From NCBI GenBank assembly GCA_902168085.1, contig CABHOP010000052.1, forward strand, positions 24,468 through 88,467: a stretch of DNA of 64,000 nt, given 5' to 3'. This DNA comes from an uncultured Bacteroides sp. (GTDB lineage Bacteria > Bacteroidota > Bacteroidia > Chitinophagales > Chitinophagaceae). This document shows, in pieces, positions 26,871 to 34,260 of this stretch. A program made the position numbers and the translations under genes. Numbering within the stretch: position 1 is the stretch's first letter; each line of letters begins with the position of its first letter. The notes beneath the pieces were generated by a model, which saw only the letters and a list, made by a program, of their open reading frames with translations, was not told where the DNA came from and made no database searches.

Positions 26871-29315
26871 TTATTTATTCCTGGTAGGTATAAATTTTTT
26901 CAGCCTTTTGGTAATCCGTTTCACATCAAACCTTTTACCCTTTTCATTTTCAAAGTAGCCGTTCTCATGTTTTCCATAACCATAGCCATAACCATAGCCG
27001 TAGCCATAACCATAGCCCGACTCATAACCATAACCGTAGCCGTAAGCATATCCTCTCTTGTATATTACATCGTTGATAACAAAGCTTAGCCGCGACATTT
27101 TCTTGTTGTCGTTAAGTTCGTTAGGTATTTGCAGTTGCTGTTTAAAGGTGTAACCCTGCCTGATGATGTATAATGTTGCATCCGCAAAGCGGTTCAGCAG
27201 CACCGCATCTGTTACCAGCCCTGCAGGCGCTGTATCTATCAATACGTAATCAAAATTCTCTTTCAGGTGGTCAAACAATGCATCCACCTTAGGCAGCATG
27301 ATCAGCTCGGCCGGGTTAGGCGGTATGGGCCCCGATGGAACAATAAACAGGTTATCAAACCCAGATGGTTGAATGATTTGCTGCATATCGGCCTGGCCTA
27401 CTGCGTAGGTAGAAAGGCCAATGCTGTTATCCAGCCCCAATGTTTTCGATATTTTAGGTTTGCGTAGGTCAAGCTCCAGCAGCACCACTTTTTTGCCCGA
27501 TATAGCAAATGTACTGGCAAGGTTAATAGCAATGAACGATTTACCCTCACCACTCATGCTCGATGTAAGCAGTATCACTTTGTCATTCTTCTCCGGCAGC
27601 AGGAATTGTATATTCGTTCGTAATGCCCTGAACTGTTCGGCCAATACGCTGTGACTGTTGTTCTTTACAGCTATAGCTACATCATTTTCATTGTGGCCTA
27701 TTTCACCCAGTATAGGCACGTCAGACTGCGCGTATATATCGCTTTTGGCGATGATGCGTGTATTCAGCATACGCCTCAGCAGGAAGATAACTATAGGTAA
27801 AATAAAACCGAGTAGCAATGCGGTGCTCTTTATCCTGGATTTATTAGGTTTCAGTGTTCCGGATTGCTCTGCCTGGTTAATAACTGTTACGTTGGCTACC
27901 GTGGCCGATTTTGCAACTGCAGTTTCTTCACGTTTCTTCAGCAAGTATAAAAACAGTTCTTCTGTAATATTCTGCTTACGCGAGTAATCGAGTATGATAC
28001 GTTCTTTTTCCGGCACCTTGCGCACATTTGCATCAATAGTTCCACCTTCCCTTCTCAATGCACTGATAGTAACCTGGATACTTGTTTTGGTAGCTTGCAG
28101 GCTTACCTGCATATCGCGCCTCAATTGTTCCAGCTGTTTATCTACAGCTTTTACATATGGACTGGTTTCCGTATTCGATATCAGCAGGCGTTCTCTTTCT
28201 GCCTGCAGGGTATTGTACCTTTCTATAATCTTACCAAGCGCACCGTCATCTACCAGCAGGTTCGATGGCACTGCTCTTCCCTGGTATCTTGCATCATTCA
28301 AATAATTCTCCAGTTCCTTCACAATACCCAGCTGCACCTCTTTACTCATTAGCTGCCTGTAGTTGTCCGTGGTGGTTTGCATCAGCATTTTGCTCTGCTC
28401 GGTAACATCCCCCGCAATCCTGTTTTTCTGCTTAAAGTCCTCTATCTTCTCTTCAATAATTGTCAAGTCCTTACTTACAATATTTAGCCTGTCTTCTATA
28501 AATTCAATTGTATTATTGGCTATCCTGTTCCTGTCTTCAATATTCTTCTCTGCATATACCTTTACCAGCGTATCCAGTATGTCTTTACCTCTTTCAGGTA
28601 TTTCATCGGCTATGGCAAGGTTCAGGTAGTTGGCAGCTTTATCCGGCCTCGATACGTCCAGGCCACCGGCATAGCCTGCCGCAATACCTGTTGGCTCCGA
28701 TATTACAAATAAGTATTTAGCACCTTCTTTAATAGGTAGTTCAGCTGTTTTTTCAACTGTAACATTACCTACAGGCAGCGCTATCAATTGTCCTATCTTA
28801 CCTTTCCAGCTACTTTTTTCATTTGATATGGTAAAGTTTGTCTTGTCGTCAAAAATCAACTTATAACTACCGCCTTGGGTAATATTGGCAAGCACAGTAT
28901 CTTCCATTGCTATGCGGAAAGGGCTATCACCATAAAATTCGGTTGCCCTTACATTTCCATACTCAAAGTATTGCATGTTCAGCTTCAGGCGTTGCACTAC
29001 TTTGGTCATCAGGTCTTTACTTTTAAGCACACGCATCACGTTATTGATGTCACTATTCCTTCCGCTGATGCCCAGTCCTTCCAGAATCATATCATCATTT
29101 CTACCCGATGATTTACTATCGTTGATAAGGATCTCTGTGCTTACTCTGTATATAGGCGTTGTGTACCTTAAATAAAGATTTGAAATTATCATGGCAACTA
29201 CCACGCTGGCCAAAAACCATGGCCACGCTCCTAAAAGAGTAGTAAACAGCCACCTGAGATTAAATATGCTTGTTTCGTTTTCTTGCCTCTGTTTACCTGA
29301 AAAGTTGTTTTCCAT
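26871..29315 (-). CDS. wzc: Wzc-like polysaccharide co-polymerase / tyrosine autokinase
   Basis: An 814-residue inner-membrane protein. A first membrane helix at about 23-46 and a second at about 498-514 bracket a large periplasmic Wzz-type domain with long coiled coils (250-460). The cytoplasmic BY-kinase has Walker A GEGKS at 589-593, Walker A' VLLELDLRKPKI near 612 and Walker B YVLIDTAP at 690-697. The C-terminal tail carries 14 tyrosines between 752 and 787, most in alternating Gly-Tyr, the autophosphorylation cluster. It controls polymer length and export together with the divergent Wza-like lipoprotein. No Wzb-type phosphatase is seen nearby. Confidence 0.95.
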   Translation of the reverse strand: MENNFSGKQRQENETSIFNLRWLFTTLLGAWPWFLASVVVAMIISNLYLRYTTPIYRVSTEILINDSKSSGRNDDMILEGLGISGRNSDINNVMRVLKSKDLMTKVVQRLKLNMQYFEYGNVRATEFYGDSPFRIAMEDTVLANITQGGSYKLIFDDKTNFTISNEKSSWKGKIGQLIALPVGNVTVEKTAELPIKEGAKYLFVISEPTGIAAGYAGGLDVSRPDKAANYLNLAIADEIPERGKDILDTLVKVYAEKNIEDRNRIANNTIEFIEDRLNIVSKDLTIIEEKIEDFKQKNRIAGDVTEQSKMLMQTTTDNYRQLMSKEVQLGIVKELENYLNDARYQGRAVPSNLLVDDGALGKIIERYNTLQAERERLLISNTETSPYVKAVDKQLEQLRRDMQVSLQATKTSIQVTISALRREGGTIDANVRKVPEKERIILDYSRKQNITEELFLYLLKKREETAVAKSATVANVTVINQAEQSGTLKPNKSRIKSTALLLGFILPIVIFLLRRMLNTRIIAKSDIYAQSDVPILGEIGHNENDVAIAVKNNSHSVLAEQFRALRTNIQFLLPEKNDKVILLTSSMSGEGKSFIAINLASTFAISGKKVVLLELDLRKPKISKTLGLDNSIGLSTYAVGQADMQQIIQPSGFDNLFIVPSGPIPPNPAELIMLPKVDALFDHLKENFDYVLIDTAPAGLVTDAVLLNRFADATLYIIRQGYTFKQQLQIPNELNDNKKMSRLSFVINDVIYKRGYAYGYGYGYESGYGYGYGYGYGYGYGKHENGYFENEKGKRFDVKRITKRLKKFIPTRNK
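26973..27062 (-). repeat. Gly-Tyr coding 6-base tandem repeat
   Basis: On the plus strand this tract is built from units such as ccatag and ccataa/ccgtag, reading as alternating Tyr and Gly codons over residues 752-781 of the Wzc-like kinase. It is the DNA form of the tyrosine cluster. Repeat units of 6 bases keep the frame if the number of copies changes, so strand slippage would lengthen or shorten the tail without a frameshift. Confidence 0.9.
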
Positions 29316-29411
29316 TTACTCTATATAGTTAGCAAGACGCATTTTGCCGGCTGATTCTGAAGGTGTCCGGCAGATATTAAAAAAAGTATTAACGCCTTGA
29401 ATTTTAAGCGA

Positions 29412-29419
29412 CAAAAGTA
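29412..29419 (-). promoter_or_regulatory. Probable -7 box of wzc
   Basis: Read on the minus strand the site is TACTTTTG, a full match to TAnnTTTG. A convincing -33 TTTG at the right distance is not seen. It would place the start of transcription about 90 bases before the wzc start codon; that leader contains a short hairpin (tgccgg 29345-29350 with ccggca 29367-29372). Confidence 0.45.
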
Positions 29420-29491
29420 ATTGAAAATTATAACAACACACACCATTTCTGCTGTCTTAAAAAAGATTTCATCTTGCCCAGAAAAGCGCGA

Positions 29492-29522
29492 CTTGAAGCA
29501 GACTATAAATCAGATAGCTTTG
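29492..29522 (+). promoter_or_regulatory. Probable promoter of the Wza-like gene
   Basis: A CTTG at 29492-29495 (TTG core of the -33 box), a 19-base spacer and TAGCTTTG at 29515-29522 match the Bacteroidota sigma factor consensus. It lies 42 bases before the ATG at 29565 and inside the longer reading frame, which supports the shorter start for the export protein. It is divergent to the wzc promoter. Confidence 0.6.
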
Positions 29523-29564
29523 CTAACTATATATTTTAAACTACTTTTGGAAAAATTTCCACTG

Positions 29565-30365
29565 ATGTTCTTGAAACGAATCAAAAAAGACATATTTAAT
29601 TACTTTCTATTAATTTCTTTGTCTATAATTTCGATTTTCAGTTCCTGTAGCAATGCTAAAAAGGTGCCTTACTTCAAAAACATACCCGACAGCCTGCAAC
29701 ATCCTGTGACAAAAGCACAATCTACCTATACAGAACCTCGCATACAATCTAATGATATATTATTTGTTTCCATCCAAACATTAGATGACACTCGTGCTGC
29801 CGGTAGTACAGTTACAGGTGGCGGTAATGGATCTAACGACCAGCTGATAGGATATACGGTAGATAGAAACGGCTATATAGAGTTGCCAATGGTAGGCAAA
29901 GTGAAGGTGGATGGGCTGACAACCACCGAAACTAAAGAAGTACTACGCGAAAAAGCCAGCAAAAACTACGTAAATCCGGTAGTGAATGTGAAGTTTATGA
30001 GCATGTATGCCAATGTGTTAGGCGATGTAGGCCGCCCCGGCCGTGTGCCATTGCCCAATGAAAAAGTGAGCATCATAGATGCCATCAGCCTTGCAGGCGA
30101 CCTTACCATTAGTGGTAAACGTGAAAATGTACTGCTGATACGCGAAGAAAATGGCGAGAAGGTTTTCGTGCGCCTGAATCTTAACAATACCGACATCTTT
30201 AAATCTCCATATTATTATCTGCGCAGCGGCGATGTAGTATATGTAGAACCTAATAAGGCAAAAGCACGTACCAGCACTACAGATACATCCAGAGACAGGT
30301 ACATCGGCTACGTAACATCGATAATTTCCCTGGGTGTGCTTATCTATACGGTATTCTCAAAGTAA
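29565..30365 (+). CDS. wza: Wza-like polysaccharide export lipoprotein
   Basis: An outer-membrane export protein of about 266 residues. The ATG at 29565 is chosen since it gives a lipoprotein signal (hydrophobic FLLISLSIISIF then SSC as lipobox) and lies after a good promoter; the open frame extends upstream to 29421. A Poly_export domain (RIQSNDILFVSIQTL) is followed by one SLBB domain (GDVGRPGRVPLPNEKVSI), and a C-terminal hydrophobic helix (YVTSIISLGVLIYTVF) matches the helix that makes the Wza pore. It is shorter than E. coli Wza (about 380), as usual in Bacteroidota. It acts with the divergent Wzc. Confidence 0.93.
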   Translation: MFLKRIKKDIFNYFLLISLSIISIFSSCSNAKKVPYFKNIPDSLQHPVTKAQSTYTEPRIQSNDILFVSIQTLDDTRAAGSTVTGGGNGSNDQLIGYTVDRNGYIELPMVGKVKVDGLTTTETKEVLREKASKNYVNPVVNVKFMSMYANVLGDVGRPGRVPLPNEKVSIIDAISLAGDLTISGKRENVLLIREENGEKVFVRLNLNNTDIFKSPYYYLRSGDVVYVEPNKAKARTSTTDTSRDRYIGYVTSIISLGVLIYTVFSK

Positions 30366-30411
30366 CAGATAAAGACTTAGCCTGACCGGCAAAGCTTAAA
30401 TAATAATTCAA

Positions 30412-30446
30412 AATAAAGGGGCGCTTGATACAAGCGCCCCTTTATT
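30412..30446 (+). terminator. Terminator after wza
   Basis: A perfect 16-base stem (core aaaggggcgcttg / caagcgccccttt) closes on a 3-base loop and is followed by ttgttt. It lies 47 bases after the wza stop codon and is AT-flanked on both sides, so it may work in both directions. Confidence 0.85.
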
Positions 30447-30524
30447 GTTTAGCCCCTCTGCTAACCATAGAATGCATGTATGCGTGCAGTAAATAATATA
30501 TATATATGTACTTCCGGTAAAATA

Positions 30525-30552
30525 ATAAGGGGTAGCTTTCGCTACCCCTTAT
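30525..30552 (-). terminator. Terminator of the 30570-31310 gene
   Basis: A 12-base stem ataaggggtagc / gctaccccttat (with flanking a-t pair) closes on a tttc loop, 18 bases past the stop of the minus-strand gene. Downstream on the minus strand the sequence is ttattttacc. Confidence 0.8.
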
Positions 30553-30569
30553 CTATATAAATGACCTTA

Positions 30570-31310
30570 TTATTTGTTGTATTTCTTGTTTTCGTAGTAT
30601 TTCCTCGTATCGCGGTTATAAGTGCCATAAGCGCTAACAGGCACTTTAAACAGAGAATAACGAATACCGAAGGTTACTGGGAAAGTCATGATGCTGTATT
30701 TCAGGTCTTCATAAGGAAATACCTGTGGCGCATCTGCCTCATAGCTCAGGCTCAATGACCTCCAGGCTACTTCTGCAAAAATGCCAACTTTCTCTGTAAT
30801 ATTAGCAGAATAACCTACCTGCAGGCCATAGCAAATCCCTTTACCGCCATCCGGGCCTTTATAGGTTTCGTTTGCATTATACTTGTGTGAATTGTTCCTG
30901 GCCGATACATAACCTATAGCCACACCTACAAATGCATGGCTGCCCCCAAAGTCGAAGCGCTTATTAGCCACACCACATACCATTACGGTGTTTTTAGCAT
31001 ATACCAGCTTTTTATCATCGCCGCCTACAGAATCTATCAGCAGGTGGCCATTGTAAAAACCATCATACTTCTTGCTCGATTTAGAGGCCAGCTCCACCAT
31101 ATGCCCTTCCAGGCCCAACTGCCAGTTGTTTTTAGTAGTGTACAGCACTTTCAAATTTGTAGCATAGTTCATCAACGACTGGTCACCTTTATACACCATG
31201 TTATCACTAGGGGTAGTATTGATGCTAAAGCCCCCACCAACACCAATTTCCAGCTCCTGTGCCTCAGCTTTGATACCTAATAATAACAAGACGAATAGCA
31301 TTTTTTTCAT
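30570..31310 (-). CDS. Secreted outer-membrane beta-barrel-like protein, function unknown
   Basis: A 246-residue protein with a clear signal peptide (KKMLFVLLLLGIKAEAQ, cleavage likely after AEA). The mature part is rich in alternating hydrophobic strands with Gly and aromatic residues, for example VGVAIGYVSARN and GLQVGYSANITEKVGIFAEVAW, and resembles 8-10 strand porin-like barrels of the OmpW/PorT type. A start with LEIGVGGGFSINT is typical of Bacteroidota outer-membrane barrels. It stands alone between two terminators. No specific family was recognised. Confidence 0.7.
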   Translation of the reverse strand: MKKMLFVLLLLGIKAEAQELEIGVGGGFSINTTPSDNMVYKGDQSLMNYATNLKVLYTTKNNWQLGLEGHMVELASKSSKKYDGFYNGHLLIDSVGGDDKKLVYAKNTVMVCGVANKRFDFGGSHAFVGVAIGYVSARNNSHKYNANETYKGPDGGKGICYGLQVGYSANITEKVGIFAEVAWRSLSLSYEADAPQVFPYEDLKYSIMTFPVTFGIRYSLFKVPVSAYGTYNRDTRKYYENKKYNK

Positions 31311-31493
31311 ACGGCAGATTTTACTGTGGTATTTCTAAATTTCAATATTTTAAAAAGATAAGTATAAAGCAAGCGTTAAATTAATCAAATTTCCGGTTTA
31401 GCTATAGTTTTTACAGTATTTTTTCAGGATAGGCGCCAAACCGCATTCACACCGCATTTCTTTATGGCAACCTTACATTGATAAGCATAAAAA

Positions 31494-31519
31494 AACCGGG
31501 ATAGATAGCTACCCCGGTT
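31494..31519 (-). terminator. Terminator of the DUF3276 gene
   Basis: A stem aaccggg / cccggtt with an inner tag/cta pairing, 22 bases after the stop codon on the minus strand, followed on that strand by a run of six T. Confidence 0.85.
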
Positions 31520-31541
31520 GTATTAGAATTCTGTTAGAAGA

Positions 31542-31925
31542 TTAGATTTTCCAGTCGTCAACACTGCTGTTATCTTCAGCCTCAGCAACCACTTCAGATG
31601 CTGCAACGCCTTCTTCGTTTTCCTGGTCGTGGTTATACGCATCGAAATCGAAATCAGGCATCAGGTCTGTTTTCACATAATTCACTGTTTCTGTCAGTGC
31701 ATTCAAAAACTTGTTGAAGTCCTCTTTGTACAGGAACATTTTGTGCCTGTCATATCCATTATCATCAAAGCGCTTTTTACTTTCGGTAATAGTTATGAAG
31801 TAATCATTACCACGAGTAGAACGAACATCAAAAAAATAAGTCCTTCTTTTACCAGCTTTTATGCGTTTGCTAAACAGGCTCTCATTATTACGATTGTCGC
31901 CAAAGTTTTTGTTCTCGTACGCCAC
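31542..31925 (-). CDS. PUR-alpha-like DUF3276 protein
   Basis: A 127-residue protein. Residues about 15-85 (SLFSKRIKAGKRRTYFFDVR and NDYFITITESKK) match the PUR repeat found in bacterial homologues of Pur-alpha, which bind single-stranded DNA or RNA. The C-terminal 40 residues are acidic and probably disordered. It is a single-gene unit with its own promoter and terminator. DUF3276 is widespread in Bacteroidota; the cellular role is not settled, nucleic-acid binding being the likely activity. Confidence 0.9.
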   Translation of the reverse strand: MAYENKNFGDNRNNESLFSKRIKAGKRRTYFFDVRSTRGNDYFITITESKKRFDDNGYDRHKMFLYKEDFNKFLNALTETVNYVKTDLMPDFDFDAYNHDQENEEGVAASEVVAEAEDNSSVDDWKI

Positions 31926-31964
31926 AGTTCTATAATTTTTAGTTTATTAGTAATTGAATGGGAG

Positions 31965-31995
31965 CAAATATATATAACTAATACAAGTATCCAAA
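31965..31995 (-). promoter_or_regulatory. Promoter of the DUF3276 gene
   Basis: Minus-strand TTTG (plus strand caaa 31992-31995), 19-base spacer and TATATTTG (plus strand caaatata 31965-31972). Both boxes match the Bacteroidota consensus exactly. The -7 box ends 40 bases before the start codon. Confidence 0.8.
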
Positions 31996-32057
31996 TTAAA
32001 TAGCTATAAAGAATTAAGCCCTCCACAGCTTATAAACATTAAACAAAAATATAATTT

Positions 32058-32732
32058 TTATAATTTATTTGCAAGGCTTTGCAAAGTTTCATTCAGCGCT
32101 TTTATAGCCTTACCCATCTGCCACTTGCTCTTGTCCCTCGGTTCTACATAGTTCGATATAGCCCTTAGCTGCACAAAAGGCACTCCTGCTATGCGGCAGG
32201 CGTAGTGCATCGCGGCCCCTTCCATACTTTCTGTTACTGCTCCGTATGTAGCGGCCAGCCGTTGTATCGTATTGCTATTGCCGCTTACCATACTCACGGT
32301 TATACCTTTTACTGCCTTAACGTTACTGAATATATCCCAGGGCAGCTCCGGCGCCGGCAGGCAGCCATTGCTAAATGGCGCTTCATCTTTACCAATGAGT
32401 CCCATTTCAAAAATATCCAAGAAATTGTCATGGTCTTCAGCCCCCATATCGGCAAAGCAATCGTTATTTACCAGTACCACATCGCCCAATGGTATACTGC
32501 GATCAAAGCTGCCTCCTACGCCTGCCTGTATCATCAGGTCATATTTATAACTGGTAAGTAACCTGCCCAGGTTAAAGGCTGTAGCTACGGGGCCAATACC
32601 GGTTACCTGTATTTCTATAGTGCTGCTGTTTAGCATATAAGTATCGGGGGCCATCTGCTTTTTATCTGCATGCAGATATTCTCGAAATGGTTGTATTTCA
32701 CCCGCTGTAGCCGCTATCAGCAATATTTTCAT
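32058..32732 (-). CDS. mqnB: Futalosine hydrolase
   Basis: A 224-residue nucleosidase of the MTA/SAH nucleosidase fold. MKILLIAATAGEIQPF is the normal N-terminus, so the start is placed at 32732 and not at 32843, which would run into the divergent PTPS gene. IQAGVGGSFD and the catalytic-side block ESMEGAAMHYAC are visible; AISNYVEPRDKSKW is typical of MqnB. It hydrolyses futalosine to dehypoxanthine futalosine and hypoxanthine in menaquinone synthesis; mqnD of the same route is at 35169. The released hypoxanthine could be recycled by Hpt at 35996. Confidence 0.92.
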   Translation of the reverse strand: MKILLIAATAGEIQPFREYLHADKKQMAPDTYMLNSSTIEIQVTGIGPVATAFNLGRLLTSYKYDLMIQAGVGGSFDRSIPLGDVVLVNNDCFADMGAEDHDNFLDIFEMGLIGKDEAPFSNGCLPAPELPWDIFSNVKAVKGITVSMVSGNSNTIQRLAATYGAVTESMEGAAMHYACRIAGVPFVQLRAISNYVEPRDKSKWQMGKAIKALNETLQSLANKL

Positions 32733-32750
32733 GCTACAAATAACCACATT

Positions 32751-32782
32751 TTTGTCCAAACCATATTGTAAAGCTAATTTTG
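32751..32782 (+). promoter_or_regulatory. Promoter of the PTPS-folE pair
   Basis: TTTG at 32751-32754, a 20-base spacer, and TAATTTTG at 32775-32782. Both boxes are perfect matches. The start codon of the PTPS gene follows 19 bases after the -7 box, giving a leader of about 12-15 bases. Confidence 0.8.
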
Positions 32783-32801
32783 CAGGATAATACTGTCTAA
32801 A

Positions 32802-33212
32802 ATGGTTTATCTGACGCGGGTTGAGCATTTTAATGCTGCCCACAGGCTATATAACGAACAATGGAGTGAGGAACAGAACCGCGAGGTGTTTGGCAAATGT
32901 TCAAATGCCAACTGGCATGGCCACAATTATGAATTGCACCTTACCATAAAGGGCGACCCGCATCCCGATACAGGTTTCATATTTAATGCCAAAACACTGG
33001 GCGACCTGATAAAAGATGTGATAGTAGAACGCGTGGACCACCGCAACCTGAATATGGATGTCGACTTTATGAAAGGTAAACTTACCAGTGCCGAAAATTT
33101 TGCCATCGCTATATGGAATGAACTGAACCCGCATATTGAAAAGAACGGCGCGCAGTTGCATTGCGTAAAGCTGTACGAAACACCACGCATATATGTGGAA
33201 TACTTTGGCTAA
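32802..33212 (+). CDS. 6-pyruvoyl-tetrahydropterin synthase family protein
   Basis: A 136-residue T-fold enzyme. Zinc ligands are His in FNAAHRL and the two in WHGHNY; the catalytic cysteine is in GKCSNANWHGH, with five residues between Cys and HGH. That spacing is the PTPS-II pattern of tetrahydrobiopterin synthesis, whereas E. coli QueD has three. It therefore could make 6-pyruvoyl-tetrahydropterin or serve queuosine synthesis. The GTP cyclohydrolase gene follows 52 bases later, supplying its substrate, dihydroneopterin triphosphate. Confidence 0.88.
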   Translation: MVYLTRVEHFNAAHRLYNEQWSEEQNREVFGKCSNANWHGHNYELHLTIKGDPHPDTGFIFNAKTLGDLIKDVIVERVDHRNLNMDVDFMKGKLTSAENFAIAIWNELNPHIEKNGAQLHCVKLYETPRIYVEYFG

Positions 33213-33264
33213 ACAATAGCTGCTTTTATTTGTCTTATTAGCTCACCCATCTGAATCTTTTATT

Positions 33265-33861
33265 GTGTCTTATAATAAAACAGAACATTACAACGAGGAT
33301 GTAACAAACAGGCTGATAGAGCATTACCGCTCCTCTATAGAGTTGCTGGGCGAAGATGCGCAACGCGAAGGCCTACAAAAAACGCCTGAACGTATAGCCA
33401 AAGCCATGCAATACCTTACGCATGGCTACACCATGGATGCACACGAGATCCTGAATTCGGCCAAGTTTCATGAATCGTATAGCGAAATGGTGATTGTAAA
33501 GGATATAGAGCTGTACTCTATGTGCGAACACCATATGCTGCCCTTCTTTGGCAAGGCCCACATAGCATACATACCTAATGGCACCATTACCGGCCTTAGT
33601 AAGCTGGCACGCGTGGTAGATTGCTTTGCCCGCCGCCTGCAGGTGCAGGAACGTATGACACACCAGATACTGGATGTTATACAAGAAACCCTGAACCCGC
33701 TGGGTGTGGCCGTAGTAATAGAGGCCAAACACCTGTGCATGATGATGCGTGGCGTGCAAAAGCAAAACAGCGTTACCACTACATCTGCCTTTAGCGGCCA
33801 GTTCGAAAAAAATGAGACCCGCTCAGAGTTTCTGAGGCTGATCACTGCCGATTTATATTAA
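33265..33861 (+). CDS. folE: GTP cyclohydrolase I
   Basis: A 198-residue enzyme with a GTG start (no nearby ATG fits the family start). [12 protein letters not shown] holds the zinc cysteine and histidine, [17 protein letters not shown] is the family signature, and CMMMRGVQ the second zinc cysteine. It opens GTP to dihydroneopterin triphosphate, the precursor of folate, biopterin and queuosine. It appears co-transcribed with the PTPS gene. The length is normal for FolE type IA. Confidence 0.95.
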   Translation: MSYNKTEHYNEDVTNRLIEHYRSSIELLGEDAQREGLQKTPERIAKAMQYLTHGYTMDAHEILNSAKFHESYSEMVIVKDIELYSMCEHHMLPFFGKAHIAYIPNGTITGLSKLARVVDCFARRLQVQERMTHQILDVIQETLNPLGVAVVIEAKHLCMMMRGVQKQNSVTTTSAFSGQFEKNETRSEFLRLITADLY

Positions 33862-33882
33862 TCTGCTTTGAATAACATTTGG

Positions 33883-33906
33883 AAGGGCTGCCATACGGGA
33901 GCCCTT
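33883..33906 (+). terminator. Terminator of folE
   Basis: Stem aagggct / agccctt with an inner cc/gg pairing, starting 22 bases after the folE stop and followed by tttat. Confidence 0.75.
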
Positions 33907-33990
33907 TTATCATTTACCCCCAACCATTATGGGCAGGACCACGTCTAATAAGTCACATTACATACAATTATAAATTACACACACCTCTTA

Positions 33991-34010
33991 GCGGCATCCA
34001 CGGATGCCGC
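33991..34010 (+). terminator. Terminator-like hairpin with no gene before it
   Basis: A perfect 9-base stem gcggcatcc / ggatgccgc with a 2-base loop followed by ttttattt. The 84 bases between it and the folE terminator hold no reading frame of note. It may end a short RNA or be a back-up terminator before the tRNA. Confidence 0.6.
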
Positions 34011-34070
34011 TTTTATTTCATCTATCAAGGTTCCCGAAAATTTGAAAATTACCTTATCTTCGCACTCCCC

Positions 34071-34090
34071 AAACGAAGACAACTTCGTTT
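34071..34090 (+). other. Hairpin just upstream of tRNA-Pro
   Basis: AAACGAAG pairs with CTTCGTTT across an ACAA loop, ending 7 bases before the tRNA 5-prime end. It would lie in the precursor leader; role unknown. No standard -7/-33 promoter pair was recognised just before it. Confidence 0.55.
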
Positions 34091-34097
34091 ATAGGTT

Positions 34098-34174
34098 CGG
34101 GAAGTAGCGCAGCCCGGTAGCGCACTTGGATGGGGTTCAAGGGGTCGCAAGTTCGAATCTTGTCTTCCCGACCA
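34098..34174 (+). tRNA. tRNA-Pro (anticodon GGG)
   Basis: A complete 77-base cloverleaf: acceptor stem CGGGAAG/CTTCCCG, D stem GCGC/GCGC, anticodon loop ATGGGGT with G37 as in proline tRNAs, T arm GCAAG-TTCGAAT-CTTGT, discriminator A and an encoded CCA end. It reads CCC and CCU codons. Confidence 0.96.
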
Positions 34175-34180
34175 AAAGAT

Positions 34181-34209
34181 AAAAACCGCAAACATTGTTT
34201 GCGGTTTTT
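34181..34209 (+). terminator. Terminator of tRNA-Pro
   Basis: A perfect 13-base stem aaaaaccgcaaac / gtttgcggttttt with a 3-base loop starts 6 bases after the CCA end. Confidence 0.88.
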
Positions 34210-34260
34210 CATTTTACAACCAACCTAAACCTTCTTTATTCCGTTCTTGCAGCTATTTTC

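Noticed and set aside
26973..27062. CRISPR-like repeat array
   Set aside because: The short repeats have no spacers and lie in frame inside the Wzc-like kinase as Gly-Tyr codons.
29421..29564. N-terminal extension of the Wza-like protein from 29421
   Set aside because: It would put 48 residues before the lipoprotein signal and includes the likely promoter.
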